Source of the DNA: Bdellovibrio sp.
GTDB taxonomy: Bacteria > Bdellovibrionota > Bdellovibrionia > Bdellovibrionales > Bdellovibrionaceae
Length of the DNA: 5,981 nt
NCBI GenBank assembly: GCA_017745015.1
Contig: JAGIAF010000116.1
Span: 1 to 5,981 of the forward strand
Reading direction: 5' to 3'
This document shows, one piece after another, positions 1 through 5,981 of this stretch (its first letter is position 1; every line of letters begins with the position of its first letter). The notes under the pieces are model-generated. The model was not told the origin of the DNA, ran no database searches, and worked only from the letters and a program-made list of their open reading frames with translations. The translations under genes and the position numbers were made by a program.

Positions 1-1358
1 GAACTCAGACCAGTGATAGCTCGTCCAACAATCAGACTGTTGATTTGCTTCGTACCTTCATAGGAATAAAGCGCCTCTGCATCGCCCAAGAATCTTGCGA
101 CCTTGTTGGAGATCAAGATGCCATTCGCGCCCATGAGCTCGCGCGCGATGCTGGTCACATTTCGACAGCTCACGGTGCAAAAAACTTTCGCCAAAGAGGC
201 TTGCTCTTCACTTAACGCATCTTGATCTTGCAACTGACTGAGTCGCGAAACCATGGTTTGCATTGCTGTGATTTGTGAAAGCATCTGCGCTAAAAGATCT
301 TGAGTAATTTGGAAACCCGCAATGGGACGACCAAACTGACGACGCTTCATCATATAATCTAATGTATTTTCATAAGCACCACGGGCACACCCCACGGCTT
401 GCCACGCAACACCTGCACGAGTCATTTTCAAAACACGACCGGTGTCTTTAAAGCTATTCGCATTTTGCAAACGACGTTCTTCAGGAACTTTGACATCTTT
501 CATCGTGATCAAGGCGTTCTGTACGATTCGCAAAGACATCTTATCTTCAATTTTCTCCGTAGTGAGTCCCGCCGTTTCTCGATCGACGATAAAGCCTTTA
601 ACTTTATTGTCTTCTTCATCTCGGGCCCAAATGATGATGTAGTCCGCGAAAGTGGCATTCCCAATCCACTTCTTCTGACCATTGATTGTCCAGGTATCGC
701 CCTGGCGACGACAGGTCGTTTTCAATCCCATGGACGCTGCGGAACCCACTTCGGGTTCCGTTAAACCAAAGGCTCCGATTTTTTCAAGTCGCTGCATCGG
801 TGGCAAAAACTTCTGTTTTTGCTCTTCTGATCCACACAGATATATGGACCCCATGGCCAGTCCACTGTGCACTCCAAAAAAGGTACATACGGAAGTATCA
901 ATGCGAGCCATCTCAGCTCCGATCATTCCTTCTAAAAGATGGGAGCGACCTTTGCCGCCATATCCCTTATAGGTAAGACCACAGATATCTAACTTACGAA
1001 GGCCATCGATTATTTGGTGAGGAAACTCCCCTTTCATCCAATAATCGGTGGCAATCGAATCAACTTCAGTTTTCATGAAATGGGTAACCTTGTCTAGGAT
1101 CGCCCGTTCTTCAGAATCAAGGAGCGCTTTAGTGTCATAGAAGTCCCCATTTATTTCCGGGAACTTCGGATTATTCCACTTTTTGATTTTTCGAGCACGA
1201 TCAATGAGCAGCAAAAGATCTTCGCCACTCATATCTTTAAGATAAGATAAAATATCAGGAAGACTGGCAAACAGGGCCAGGTCTTTCTTCCGTTTCTTCT
1301 CCGCCTCCTGAAAGGCCGTTTGAATCTTCTTTGAAAAACCATCCCAAATGTTGTCCAT
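1..1358 (-). CDS. Acyl-CoA dehydrogenase, GCDH/ACX4-like, 3' end cut by window edge
   Basis: This is a FAD-dependent acyl-CoA dehydrogenase, which introduces the alpha-beta double bond into an acyl-CoA and would pass electrons to ETF in the cytoplasm. I translated 452 codons by hand from the ATG at 1358 with no stop or frameshift. Visible landmarks are the FGLTEPEVGS flavin/substrate motif (residues 197-206), NGQKKWIGNATFAD (about 224-237), RRQFGRPI (339-346), MGANGI near 409-414, and SYEGTKQIN, whose Glu434 (bases 57-59) is the expected catalytic base. The reading frame ends at LIVGRAITGLS, and family members stop shortly after this, so only a few residues are missing. From memory it resembles plant acyl-CoA oxidase 4 and glutaryl-CoA dehydrogenase most. 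The glutarate-binding Arg and Ser of human GCDH appear replaced by Cys158 and Gly162, so glutaryl-CoA is an unlikely substrate. About 75 residues, lysine-rich early on, precede the usual dehydrogenase fold. It follows the MarR gene by 15 bases. The exact substrate is unknown. Confidence 0.93.
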   Translation of the reverse strand, partial: MDNIWDGFSKKIQTAFQEAEKKRKKDLALFASLPDILSYLKDMSGEDLLLLIDRARKIKKWNNPKFPEINGDFYDTKALLDSEERAILDKVTHFMKTEVDSIATDYWMKGEFPHQIIDGLRKLDICGLTYKGYGGKGRSHLLEGMIGAEMARIDTSVCTFFGVHSGLAMGSIYLCGSEEQKQKFLPPMQRLEKIGAFGLTEPEVGSAASMGLKTTCRRQGDTWTINGQKKWIGNATFADYIIIWARDEEDNKVKGFIVDRETAGLTTEKIEDKMSLRIVQNALITMKDVKVPEERRLQNANSFKDTGRVLKMTRAGVAWQAVGCARGAYENTLDYMMKRRQFGRPIAGFQITQDLLAQMLSQITAMQTMVSRLSQLQDQDALSEEQASLAKVFCTVSCRNVTSIARELMGANGILISNKVARFLGDAEALYSYEGTKQINSLIVGRAITGLS

Positions 1359-1360
1359 AT

Positions 1361-1367
1361 CTCCCCC
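1361..1367 (-). promoter_or_regulatory. Ribosome binding site of the acyl-CoA dehydrogenase gene
   Basis: The minus strand reads GGGGGAG followed by AT and then the ATG at 1358. The purine run is strong, but its GGAG core lies only two bases from the start codon, closer than usual. No ATG, GTG or TTG lies nearby in frame; the next in-frame ATG is codon 43. The start at 1358 is therefore still the best choice, perhaps with the upstream G run doing the pairing. Confidence 0.6.
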
Positions 1368-1373
1368 AAGTAA

Positions 1374-1889
1374 CTATTTCTCGGCCAAAACCTCAGTGTT
1401 TTGGATCATGCGCTTCAAAATCGCATTCAATCCTTCGCGTTCTGTTTCAGAGAATTGACCCCAGAAATTTGAAACGCGTGGATACCACAACGGCAAGATC
1501 TCCTTAAGAGTCGCCAGACCTTTTTCCGTCAATTTGATCACGTAAGAACGACCGTCCTTTTCATGGGCGTGACGAGCCAACAAGCCCGCTTTCTCCATGT
1601 TGTTCAAAAGACCTGAGATCGTCGCTTGTGTCACACCGGCTTTGTTTGCAAGCTCGGAAGGAACCATGCCCTGTGGAGCATTGTTCAACATGTACAACAG
1701 CGTGAATCGACCACTGGATAAACTGTAGTTGGAAAGAACATTATCAAAATGATTGTCCAACTCCGTCGCCACCTTCATGAAAAGCAAATTGGAGAATAAA
1801 ATTCCCGCATCAGCGTTTGGCAACAATTCTGCTGCTGACTGATGAATTTCCTCTTTCGTAGGAAGCTCTTGAATAAATAATTTCGCCAT
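1374..1889 (-). CDS. MarR-family winged-helix transcriptional regulator
   Basis: This encodes a 171-residue cytoplasmic DNA-binding protein, slightly long for MarR regulators (about 140-160), with an N-terminal segment of roughly 28 residues before the first dimerisation helix. The core follows the MarR order. Helices at about 29-55 precede a segment around SSGRFTLLYMLNN (58-70). The helix-turn-helix is PSELANKAGVTQATISGLLNNMEKAG (77-102), with VTQATISGLLNNMEK as the recognition helix region. The wing carries the typical basic-acidic turn KDGRSYVIKLTEKG (111-124). The C-terminal helices (126-168) complete the dimer interface. Such proteins bind palindromic operators as dimers and release them on binding a small hydrophobic, phenolic or acyl-CoA ligand; the ligand here cannot be read from sequence. 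The gene sits 16 bases after the NADH dehydrogenase gene and 15 before the acyl-CoA dehydrogenase gene. By family habit it probably controls its own operon, but the operon promoter lies outside the window. The start is supported by GGAG nine bases upstream. Confidence 0.95.
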   Translation of the reverse strand: MAKLFIQELPTKEEIHQSAAELLPNADAGILFSNLLFMKVATELDNHFDNVLSNYSLSSGRFTLLYMLNNAPQGMVPSELANKAGVTQATISGLLNNMEKAGLLARHAHEKDGRSYVIKLTEKGLATLKEILPLWYPRVSNFWGQFSETEREGLNAILKRMIQNTEVLAEK

Positions 1890-1898
1890 ACACTCACA

Positions 1899-1902
1899 CT
1901 CC
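1899..1902 (-). promoter_or_regulatory. Ribosome binding site of the MarR gene
   Basis: The minus strand reads CGAGGAG, with its GGAG nine bases before the ATG at 1889. It sits in the 16-base gap after the NADH dehydrogenase stop codon (TAA, 1908-1906). No alternative start codon is in frame within this gap, so the 1889 start is well supported. Confidence 0.75.
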
Positions 1903-1905
1903 TCG

Positions 1906-3189
1906 TTACGAGTCGAGTTTCCAATCGCGGGACGTGATTAAACGTGATCCGCGTTTTGAGAAAACATAACTCCAAGTCCATTCGGCCATGACGGCCAATC
2001 TGTTTTTAAAACCAATCAAATAAAAGACGTGCACAAAGAGCCACGCCACCCAGGCAACGATTCCCGTCATTCTGAGTCTTCCGTACTGCGAAATCGCTTT
2101 GCGTTTGCCGATGGTCGCCATCTGGCCTTTATCGACATACGTAAAAGCCTTGCGCTTTTTACCAGCGATGCTGTCAAGAATCGCGGAAGCCGCAAATCTC
2201 CCCGCTTGCATCGCTGCTGGTGCCAATCCTGGCAGAAGTTTATTATCGCCTAAATCAAAATGCGCCATATCGCCGATAACGAAAACGTTCTGATAGCGAG
2301 GTACCGAAAAATCTTTTTCAACTATCACGCGTCCTGCGCGATCGGTTTCAATTTTGGGAGTCAGTTCAATTTTAGAAGCCTGAACTCCCGCAGCCCAAAA
2401 CACACTGCGAGCCGGAGTAAATTCTCCGTTAATCACCACGCCCTCACCGTCAATCTTTTCGACTTTGGAGTTTAGGCGCACCTGCACTCCCAGCTCTCGT
2501 AAATCTTCAGTCGCGTGCTTTGAAAGCTTCTCGTCAAAGGCTGCCAGAATACGGGGACCAGCTTCAACCAACATCACCTGCGCGCTAGCGGCGTTAATTC
2601 GCTTAAAATCTTTGACCAGAACCGTTCGCGCAATATCCGCAATAGCTCCTGCTAATTCAACTCCTGTAGGACCCCCACCAACGACAACAAAGTTCATCAG
2701 CGCGGCTTGTTTCATCGGATCGAATTCGTTTTCCGCATCTTCAAACGCGGAAAGAATTCGGCGACGAATCTCCGTGGCTTGTTCCACCGATTTAAGTCCC
2801 GGAGCGTGCTCTTCCCATTGGGGATTTCCAAAATAGCTGTGCTGAGCACCGCACGCTAAGATCAAATAATCAAAATCAACTTCGACATCTTCAATCCTGG
2901 CAAATCGTCCATCCAAATTGACTTCATGAACTTTACCAAGATGTACACCCACATTTAGAGCATCGGAAAACTGCGCCCGAATGGGAACCGCAATATCTGA
3001 GGGATTTAATCCCGCGGTTGCCACTTGATATAAAAGAGGTTGGAACAAATGGTGGTTTCGTCTGTCGACGAGAACCACCTCAACTTCTTTTTTATTGGCG
3101 AGGGCTTTCGCCGCCGCCAAGCCGGCGAAACCTCCGCCGACTATCAGGACGATTTTCTTATCTTTACTTGCTGGATGTTGGAGCCGCAT
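1906..3189 (-). CDS. ndh: Type II NADH:quinone oxidoreductase (NDH-2)
   Basis: This encodes a complete 427-residue flavoprotein that oxidises NADH and reduces membrane quinone without pumping protons, acting at the cytoplasmic face of the inner membrane. The FAD-binding Rossmann motif is VLIVGGGFAGLAAAKAL (14-30), with an acidic end of strand two at Asp42. The NDH-2 signature NHHLFQPLLYQVATAGL spans 45-61. The NADH-binding motif is VVVGGGPTGVELAGAI (168-183); Glu209 in VMLVEAG sits where an acidic residue favours NADH over NADPH. The second FAD contact is VFVIGDMAHF (302-311) with Asp307, followed by LAPAAMQAG near the quinone site. A hydrophobic stretch at about 375-394 and a Trp/basic tail (403-423) provide membrane attachment. 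Length is normal for the family. An in-frame TAG two codons upstream makes the ATG at 3189 the first possible start. It overlaps the permease gene by 26 bases, which suggests translational coupling. Sulfide:quinone reductase is a related alternative, but its redox cysteines are not evident. Confidence 0.94.
   Translation of the reverse strand: MRLQHPASKDKKIVLIVGGGFAGLAAAKALANKKEVEVVLVDRRNHHLFQPLLYQVATAGLNPSDIAVPIRAQFSDALNVGVHLGKVHEVNLDGRFARIEDVEVDFDYLILACGAQHSYFGNPQWEEHAPGLKSVEQATEIRRRILSAFEDAENEFDPMKQAALMNFVVVGGGPTGVELAGAIADIARTVLVKDFKRINAASAQVMLVEAGPRILAAFDEKLSKHATEDLRELGVQVRLNSKVEKIDGEGVVINGEFTPARSVFWAAGVQASKIELTPKIETDRAGRVIVEKDFSVPRYQNVFVIGDMAHFDLGDNKLLPGLAPAAMQAGRFAASAILDSIAGKKRKAFTYVDKGQMATIGKRKAISQYGRLRMTGIVAWVAWLFVHVFYLIGFKNRLAVMAEWTWSYVFSKRGSRLITSRDWKLDS
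3164..3189 (-). other. 26-base overlap of the RND permease and ndh reading frames
   Basis: The permease ends with a TAA at 3166-3164, and ndh begins at 3189 in a different frame. The shared bases encode the last eight residues and stop of the permease (through SSK) and the first residues of ndh (MRLQHPAS and following). The permease tail here is a low-complexity cytoplasmic end and the ndh segment precedes its first beta strand, so neither protein is constrained strongly. The arrangement indicates co-transcription. Confidence 0.9.
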
Positions 3190-5981
3190 ATCCGCCTACC
3201 TCATCTGAAGTGACGTCAGCAGTTTTTACCTCGTGATGTGATTCAGTTTTGGCAGTTGTAAACTTCGCACCAATTTTATTTGCCCAAATTCTGAAACGAT
3301 CTACGTAAGTGAACACTGCTGGTACCACGATCAAAGTCAAAATTGTTGACGAGATCATACCACCGATGATTGCAACCCCCATAGCCGTACGAGTCTTAGA
3401 GGCCGCATTCATGCCGATTGCCACAGGTAAAGTACCTGCGATCAAGGCGAATGAAGTCATCAAGATCGGACGCAAACGAGTTTTACCCGCTTGGACAAGG
3501 GCTTCTGCACGAGATTTACCTTCAGCCATCAATTGATTTGTCGTATCGACCAGAAGGATACCATTCTTACCGGCAACCCCGATCAACATGAAGAAACCAA
3601 AGATCGCGAACAATGAAAGCACTTCGTTAGCGATGTACAATCCGAAGAAGGCACCGCAAAGGGCTAGCGGCAACGCCACCATGATCGTGATCGGCGTGAT
3701 AAAGGACTCGTACAGTGAAGCAAGGATCAAGTAGATGAACATGATCGCAAAACCCAAAGCCATCACTGTGGAACCCACAAGCTCTTGCATATTCTCGGCG
3801 TCACCACCAAAGTTGTAGCGCACGCTTGAAGGGAACTTCGTATCACCTTCTGACATCAATTTCACAGCATCATTCACCACATCACTCAAGCCTACGCCTG
3901 GAGCAAGACCCGCTGTGATTTGGATGTAACGACCACGGTCCATACGCTCAATTGATGCAGGACCTGATGACAAGTCACCAGTGGCTACGTCATTCAAGCG
4001 AACCAACTTACGATTCACGTTCGGAACGTAAACTTCGTTGAACGTTTTCTTCAAGTCACGTTGGTCTTCTTGCATACGAACACGGACATCGTACTCGCGA
4101 CCTTTTTCACGGAACTTAGCTGGCGTCATACCCTCAACTTGCGCACGGAGTTCCGCACCCATAGTCGTTGTGTTGATACCGTAAGCTTTCGCTGCACCCG
4201 GCTTCAAGTGGACTTGCAACTCAGGTTTACCCGGACGGTAGTTCGAGTTGATATCTTTAAAGCGTGGATCTTTTTTCAACGCATCCATCAACTTCACTGC
4301 TGAAGACTCAAGATCTTTTGGATCTGGAGAGATGATGTTCAAAACGAATGGTTGCTGAGCCATACCACCCGTAGAGTCGTACTTTTTCACAACTGGAGTT
4401 GCGTAAGCAAAGTCTTTCAACTCACCACGAAGACGGTCACGGAATTTTTCCGTTGTGATTCCACGCTCTTTGTCACCTTTAAGGCGGACGTAGAATTCTG
4501 CTTTATTCGCTTCACCGTAGATCGTGCCCACGACCATTGTTGTATAGACTACTTCTTTATTGGCGTGGATGACGGCATCGACTTCTTTAGCTGTCTTATG
4601 CATACCATCCAAGCTCGTACCTGGCTCCATTTCTAGAGTCACAGTGATTTCACCGGAGTCGTCGTCCGTGATGAAGGCACCCGGAACGTGTTTAACTGTG
4701 TAAATCGAAGCCGCGAACACTAGCAACGTCGCACCGATTGTCATCAACGGATGGCGCAAAGTTACGCGCAAGAACTTCTCATAGATATTTTCAAGCATCG
4801 ATTGGAAGCGGTCGAATCCTCTTACCATGCGACCCAAAGTCATACCATAGATGGTTTTCTTCTCGGCTTCATCATGACCACCGTGGTGACCAGAACCCGC
4901 GAAGTAAGCGGTCAACATCGGGATGATCGTCATCGCCACGAACCACGAGATGATCATCGAGAACACAACCGTGAAACCGAACTGCTTCAAGAACTGACCG
5001 ATGGTACCTGACATCGTTCCCACTGGAACGAATACGGCAATGACCACCAGAGAGATCGCCATAACGGCCATTTGGATCTCTGTTGTTCCTTTTTCCGCAG
5101 CGACGATGGAGTTTTCACCCAATTGCATACGACGATAGATATTTTCCACGACCACGATCGCGTCGTCCACCAGAAGACCGACGGCCAAAGTCAGGGCCAA
5201 CATCGAAACGATATTCAAAGAGAAACCCGCAAGCTTCATCAACATGAAGGCACCAACCAGAGAGACTGGCAAAGATACCGCTGTGATCAGCGTCGTGCGC
5301 GGAGAACCCAAGAAGAAGAACACTGTGATGACTGTCAAAATGATGGCGATGATGATCGTCTCATTTACGTCATACAAGTTGTCTTTAATTTTTTGGGAGG
5401 CATTGGTAACAAGTTTGATCTCGGGAGCGCCTTCCATTTTAGAAAGCTCAAGTTTGATCTTATCCATTTGCTTGATCACGTCATCGGCAACACGCACGGT
5501 GTTGGAACCCGATTGACGATACACTTGTAAGAAGATCGCTTTTTCACCGTCCACGAAGGCACGGGATTTTTCGTCCTCAACAGTGTCGATCACTTTACCC
5601 AAGTCAGAAACACGCGTTGGCACTTCGTTACCATAAAGGTTCACAAGAGTATCAGCGACGTCTTGAGTATTTTTAAACTCACCCAAACCACGGAATACCA
5701 GCTCTTTACCCCCTTGGTTCACTTTACCAGATGGGATGTTCTCACCCATTGCGCCCACTTGAGCGGCAACTTGTGATACCGAGATTTCGCGGTTACGAAG
5801 TTTGTTACGATCTAAAAGAACATGGATTTCTCTTTTACGACCACCCAGGATCTCAATCGCACCCACGTTGTTCACTTGCTCCAAACGAGGTTTCACGACT
5901 TGATCGGCGATATCATAAAGAGCCGCGTCGGACATATTCGTTTTAGCTACCAACGACAACATCAAGATCGGAGTATCTGAC
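3164..5981 (-). CDS. RND efflux permease, HAE1 type, 5' end cut by window edge
   Basis: This is the inner-membrane proton-driven pump subunit of a tripartite efflux system, normally paired with a periplasmic adaptor and an outer-membrane channel. The frame is open to the right edge, where SDTPILMLSLVA matches the first porter domain; the TTG at 5965-5963 is internal. About 130 N-terminal residues, including membrane helix 1, should lie outside, giving a normal total near 1070. Helices 2-12 are visible: helices 2-6 in about 5360-4900, helix 7 near 4750-4685, and helices 8-12 in about 3785-3300. Two large periplasmic loops hold the porter and docking domains. The proton relay is intact: Asp-Asp in GLLVDDAIVVVEN (bases 5162-5167) and Lys in GVAGKNGILLVD (3566-3568), equivalent to AcrB Asp407, Asp408 and Lys940. 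The Asp pair favours drug/lipophile-type (HAE1) over heavy-metal-type pumps. A histidine cluster lies in the central cytoplasmic loop (4874-4888). The tail after helix 12 is about 45 residues. The substrate is unknown; adaptor and channel genes probably lie upstream. Confidence 0.95.
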   Translation of the reverse strand, partial: SDTPILMLSLVAKTNMSDAALYDIADQVVKPRLEQVNNVGAIEILGGRKREIHVLLDRNKLRNREISVSQVAAQVGAMGENIPSGKVNQGGKELVFRGLGEFKNTQDVADTLVNLYGNEVPTRVSDLGKVIDTVEDEKSRAFVDGEKAIFLQVYRQSGSNTVRVADDVIKQMDKIKLELSKMEGAPEIKLVTNASQKIKDNLYDVNETIIIAIILTVITVFFFLGSPRTTLITAVSLPVSLVGAFMLMKLAGFSLNIVSMLALTLAVGLLVDDAIVVVENIYRRMQLGENSIVAAEKGTTEIQMAVMAISLVVIAVFVPVGTMSGTIGQFLKQFGFTVVFSMIISWFVAMTIIPMLTAYFAGSGHHGGHDEAEKKTIYGMTLGRMVRGFDRFQSMLENIYEKFLRVTLRHPLMTIGATLLVFAASIYTVKHVPGAFITDDDSGEITVTLEMEPGTSLDGMHKTAKEVDAVIHANKEVVYTTMVVGTIYGEANKAEFYVRLKGDKERGITTEKFRDRLRGELKDFAYATPVVKKYDSTGGMAQQPFVLNIISPDPKDLESSAVKLMDALKKDPRFKDINSNYRPGKPELQVHLKPGAAKAYGINTTTMGAELRAQVEGMTPAKFREKGREYDVRVRMQEDQRDLKKTFNEVYVPNVNRKLVRLNDVATGDLSSGPASIERMDRGRYIQITAGLAPGVGLSDVVNDAVKLMSEGDTKFPSSVRYNFGGDAENMQELVGSTVMALGFAIMFIYLILASLYESFITPITIMVALPLALCGAFFGLYIANEVLSLFAIFGFFMLIGVAGKNGILLVDTTNQLMAEGKSRAEALVQAGKTRLRPILMTSFALIAGTLPVAIGMNAASKTRTAMGVAIIGGMISSTILTLIVVPAVFTYVDRFRIWANKIGAKFTTAKTESHHEVKTADVTSDEVGGYAAPTSSK
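3199..3202 (-). promoter_or_regulatory. Ribosome binding site of ndh, inside the permease gene
   Basis: The minus strand reads GAGG nine bases upstream of the ATG at 3189. The site lies within the last codons of the RND permease gene, so ribosomes finishing the permease pass directly over it. It supports the chosen start and coupled translation of the two genes. Confidence 0.6.

Noticed and set aside
399..764. Plus-strand open frame of 121 codons opposite the acyl-CoA dehydrogenase
   Set aside because: It is antisense to the conserved FGLTEP and FGRP-bearing core; no domain pattern or convincing ribosome site was seen.
1775..1981. Minus-strand open frame of 68 codons bridging the ndh and MarR junction
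   Set aside because: It overlaps both well-supported genes in another frame and has no family resemblance.
1990..2070. Transmembrane stretch at the NDH-2 C-terminus as a novel fusion
   Set aside because: A hydrophobic, Trp-rich C-terminal membrane segment of this form is usual for a large clade of bacterial NDH-2 enzymes.
2465..2836. Plus-strand open frame of 123 codons opposite ndh
   Set aside because: Its Ser/Arg/Pro-rich shadow composition mirrors the NADH-binding domain on the other strand.
3106..3130. Inverted repeat TTTCGCCG / CGGCGAAA with a 9-base loop near the start of ndh
   Set aside because: It falls on the Gly/Ala codons of the FAD-binding motif, where such GC-rich self-complementarity arises easily, and has no T run, so it is not a terminator. 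A minor effect on translation cannot be excluded.
5072..5530. Plus-strand open frame of 152 codons opposite the RND permease
   Set aside because: It lies wholly antisense to strongly conserved transmembrane coding sequence, has a His/Asp/Arg-rich composition typical of a reversed frame, and shows no recognisable motif.
3164..5965. Reading the TTG at 5965 as the true start of the permease
   Set aside because: The frame continues open to the window edge with family-typical sequence (SDTPIL) before it, and the protein would lack membrane helix 1 and most of the first porter subdomain.
3164..5981. Heavy-metal (CusA/CzcA-type) RND pump
   Set aside because: The helix 4 motif has the Asp-Asp pair of drug-type pumps, and no methionine or acidic metal relay was recognised in the visible part, so the histidine loop alone does not justify a metal-pump call.

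Overview
The window comes from a bacterium with balanced base composition and densely packed genes. It looks most like a Gram-negative of the Bdellovibrio type (Bdellovibrionota). That placement is an inference from protein flavour and gene packing and was not tested by any search. The Gram-negative assignment is firmer, because the largest gene encodes a tripartite-type RND efflux permease that works across the inner membrane and periplasm.

All real coding sequence is on the minus strand, so transcription runs from high to low coordinates. In that order there are four genes: an RND (HAE1-type) efflux permease, cut at its N-terminus by the right edge (5981-3164); a type II NADH:quinone oxidoreductase, complete (3189-1906); a MarR-family regulator, complete (1889-1374); and an acyl-CoA dehydrogenase of the glutaryl-CoA dehydrogenase / plant acyl-CoA oxidase 4 type, missing only its last few residues at the left edge (1358-1). 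The permease and NADH dehydrogenase genes overlap by 26 bases. The next two junctions are 16 and 15 bases, each with a Shine-Dalgarno-like sequence. No junction has room for an ordinary promoter and none shows a terminator, so the four genes are very probably co-transcribed from a promoter beyond the right edge. No stretch over about 20 bases is non-coding.

A plausible reading is a MarR-controlled operon joining efflux (proton-driven export of a hydrophobic or toxic compound) to oxidation (an acyl-CoA dehydrogenase and an NADH dehydrogenase that feed electrons to the quinone pool). The regulator may respond to the exported compound or to an acyl-CoA. This link rests on gene order only. Residues diagnostic of function are intact: the proton-relay Asp-Asp/Lys of the permease, the two dinucleotide-binding motifs of the NADH dehydrogenase, the winged-helix DNA-binding region of MarR and the catalytic Glu of the dehydrogenase.

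I found no RNA gene, mobile element, CRISPR array, repeat family or clearly new system. The points most worth a second look are the operon composition, the loss of the glutarate-binding residues in the acyl-CoA dehydrogenase together with its N-terminal extension, and a histidine cluster in the central cytoplasmic loop of the permease.
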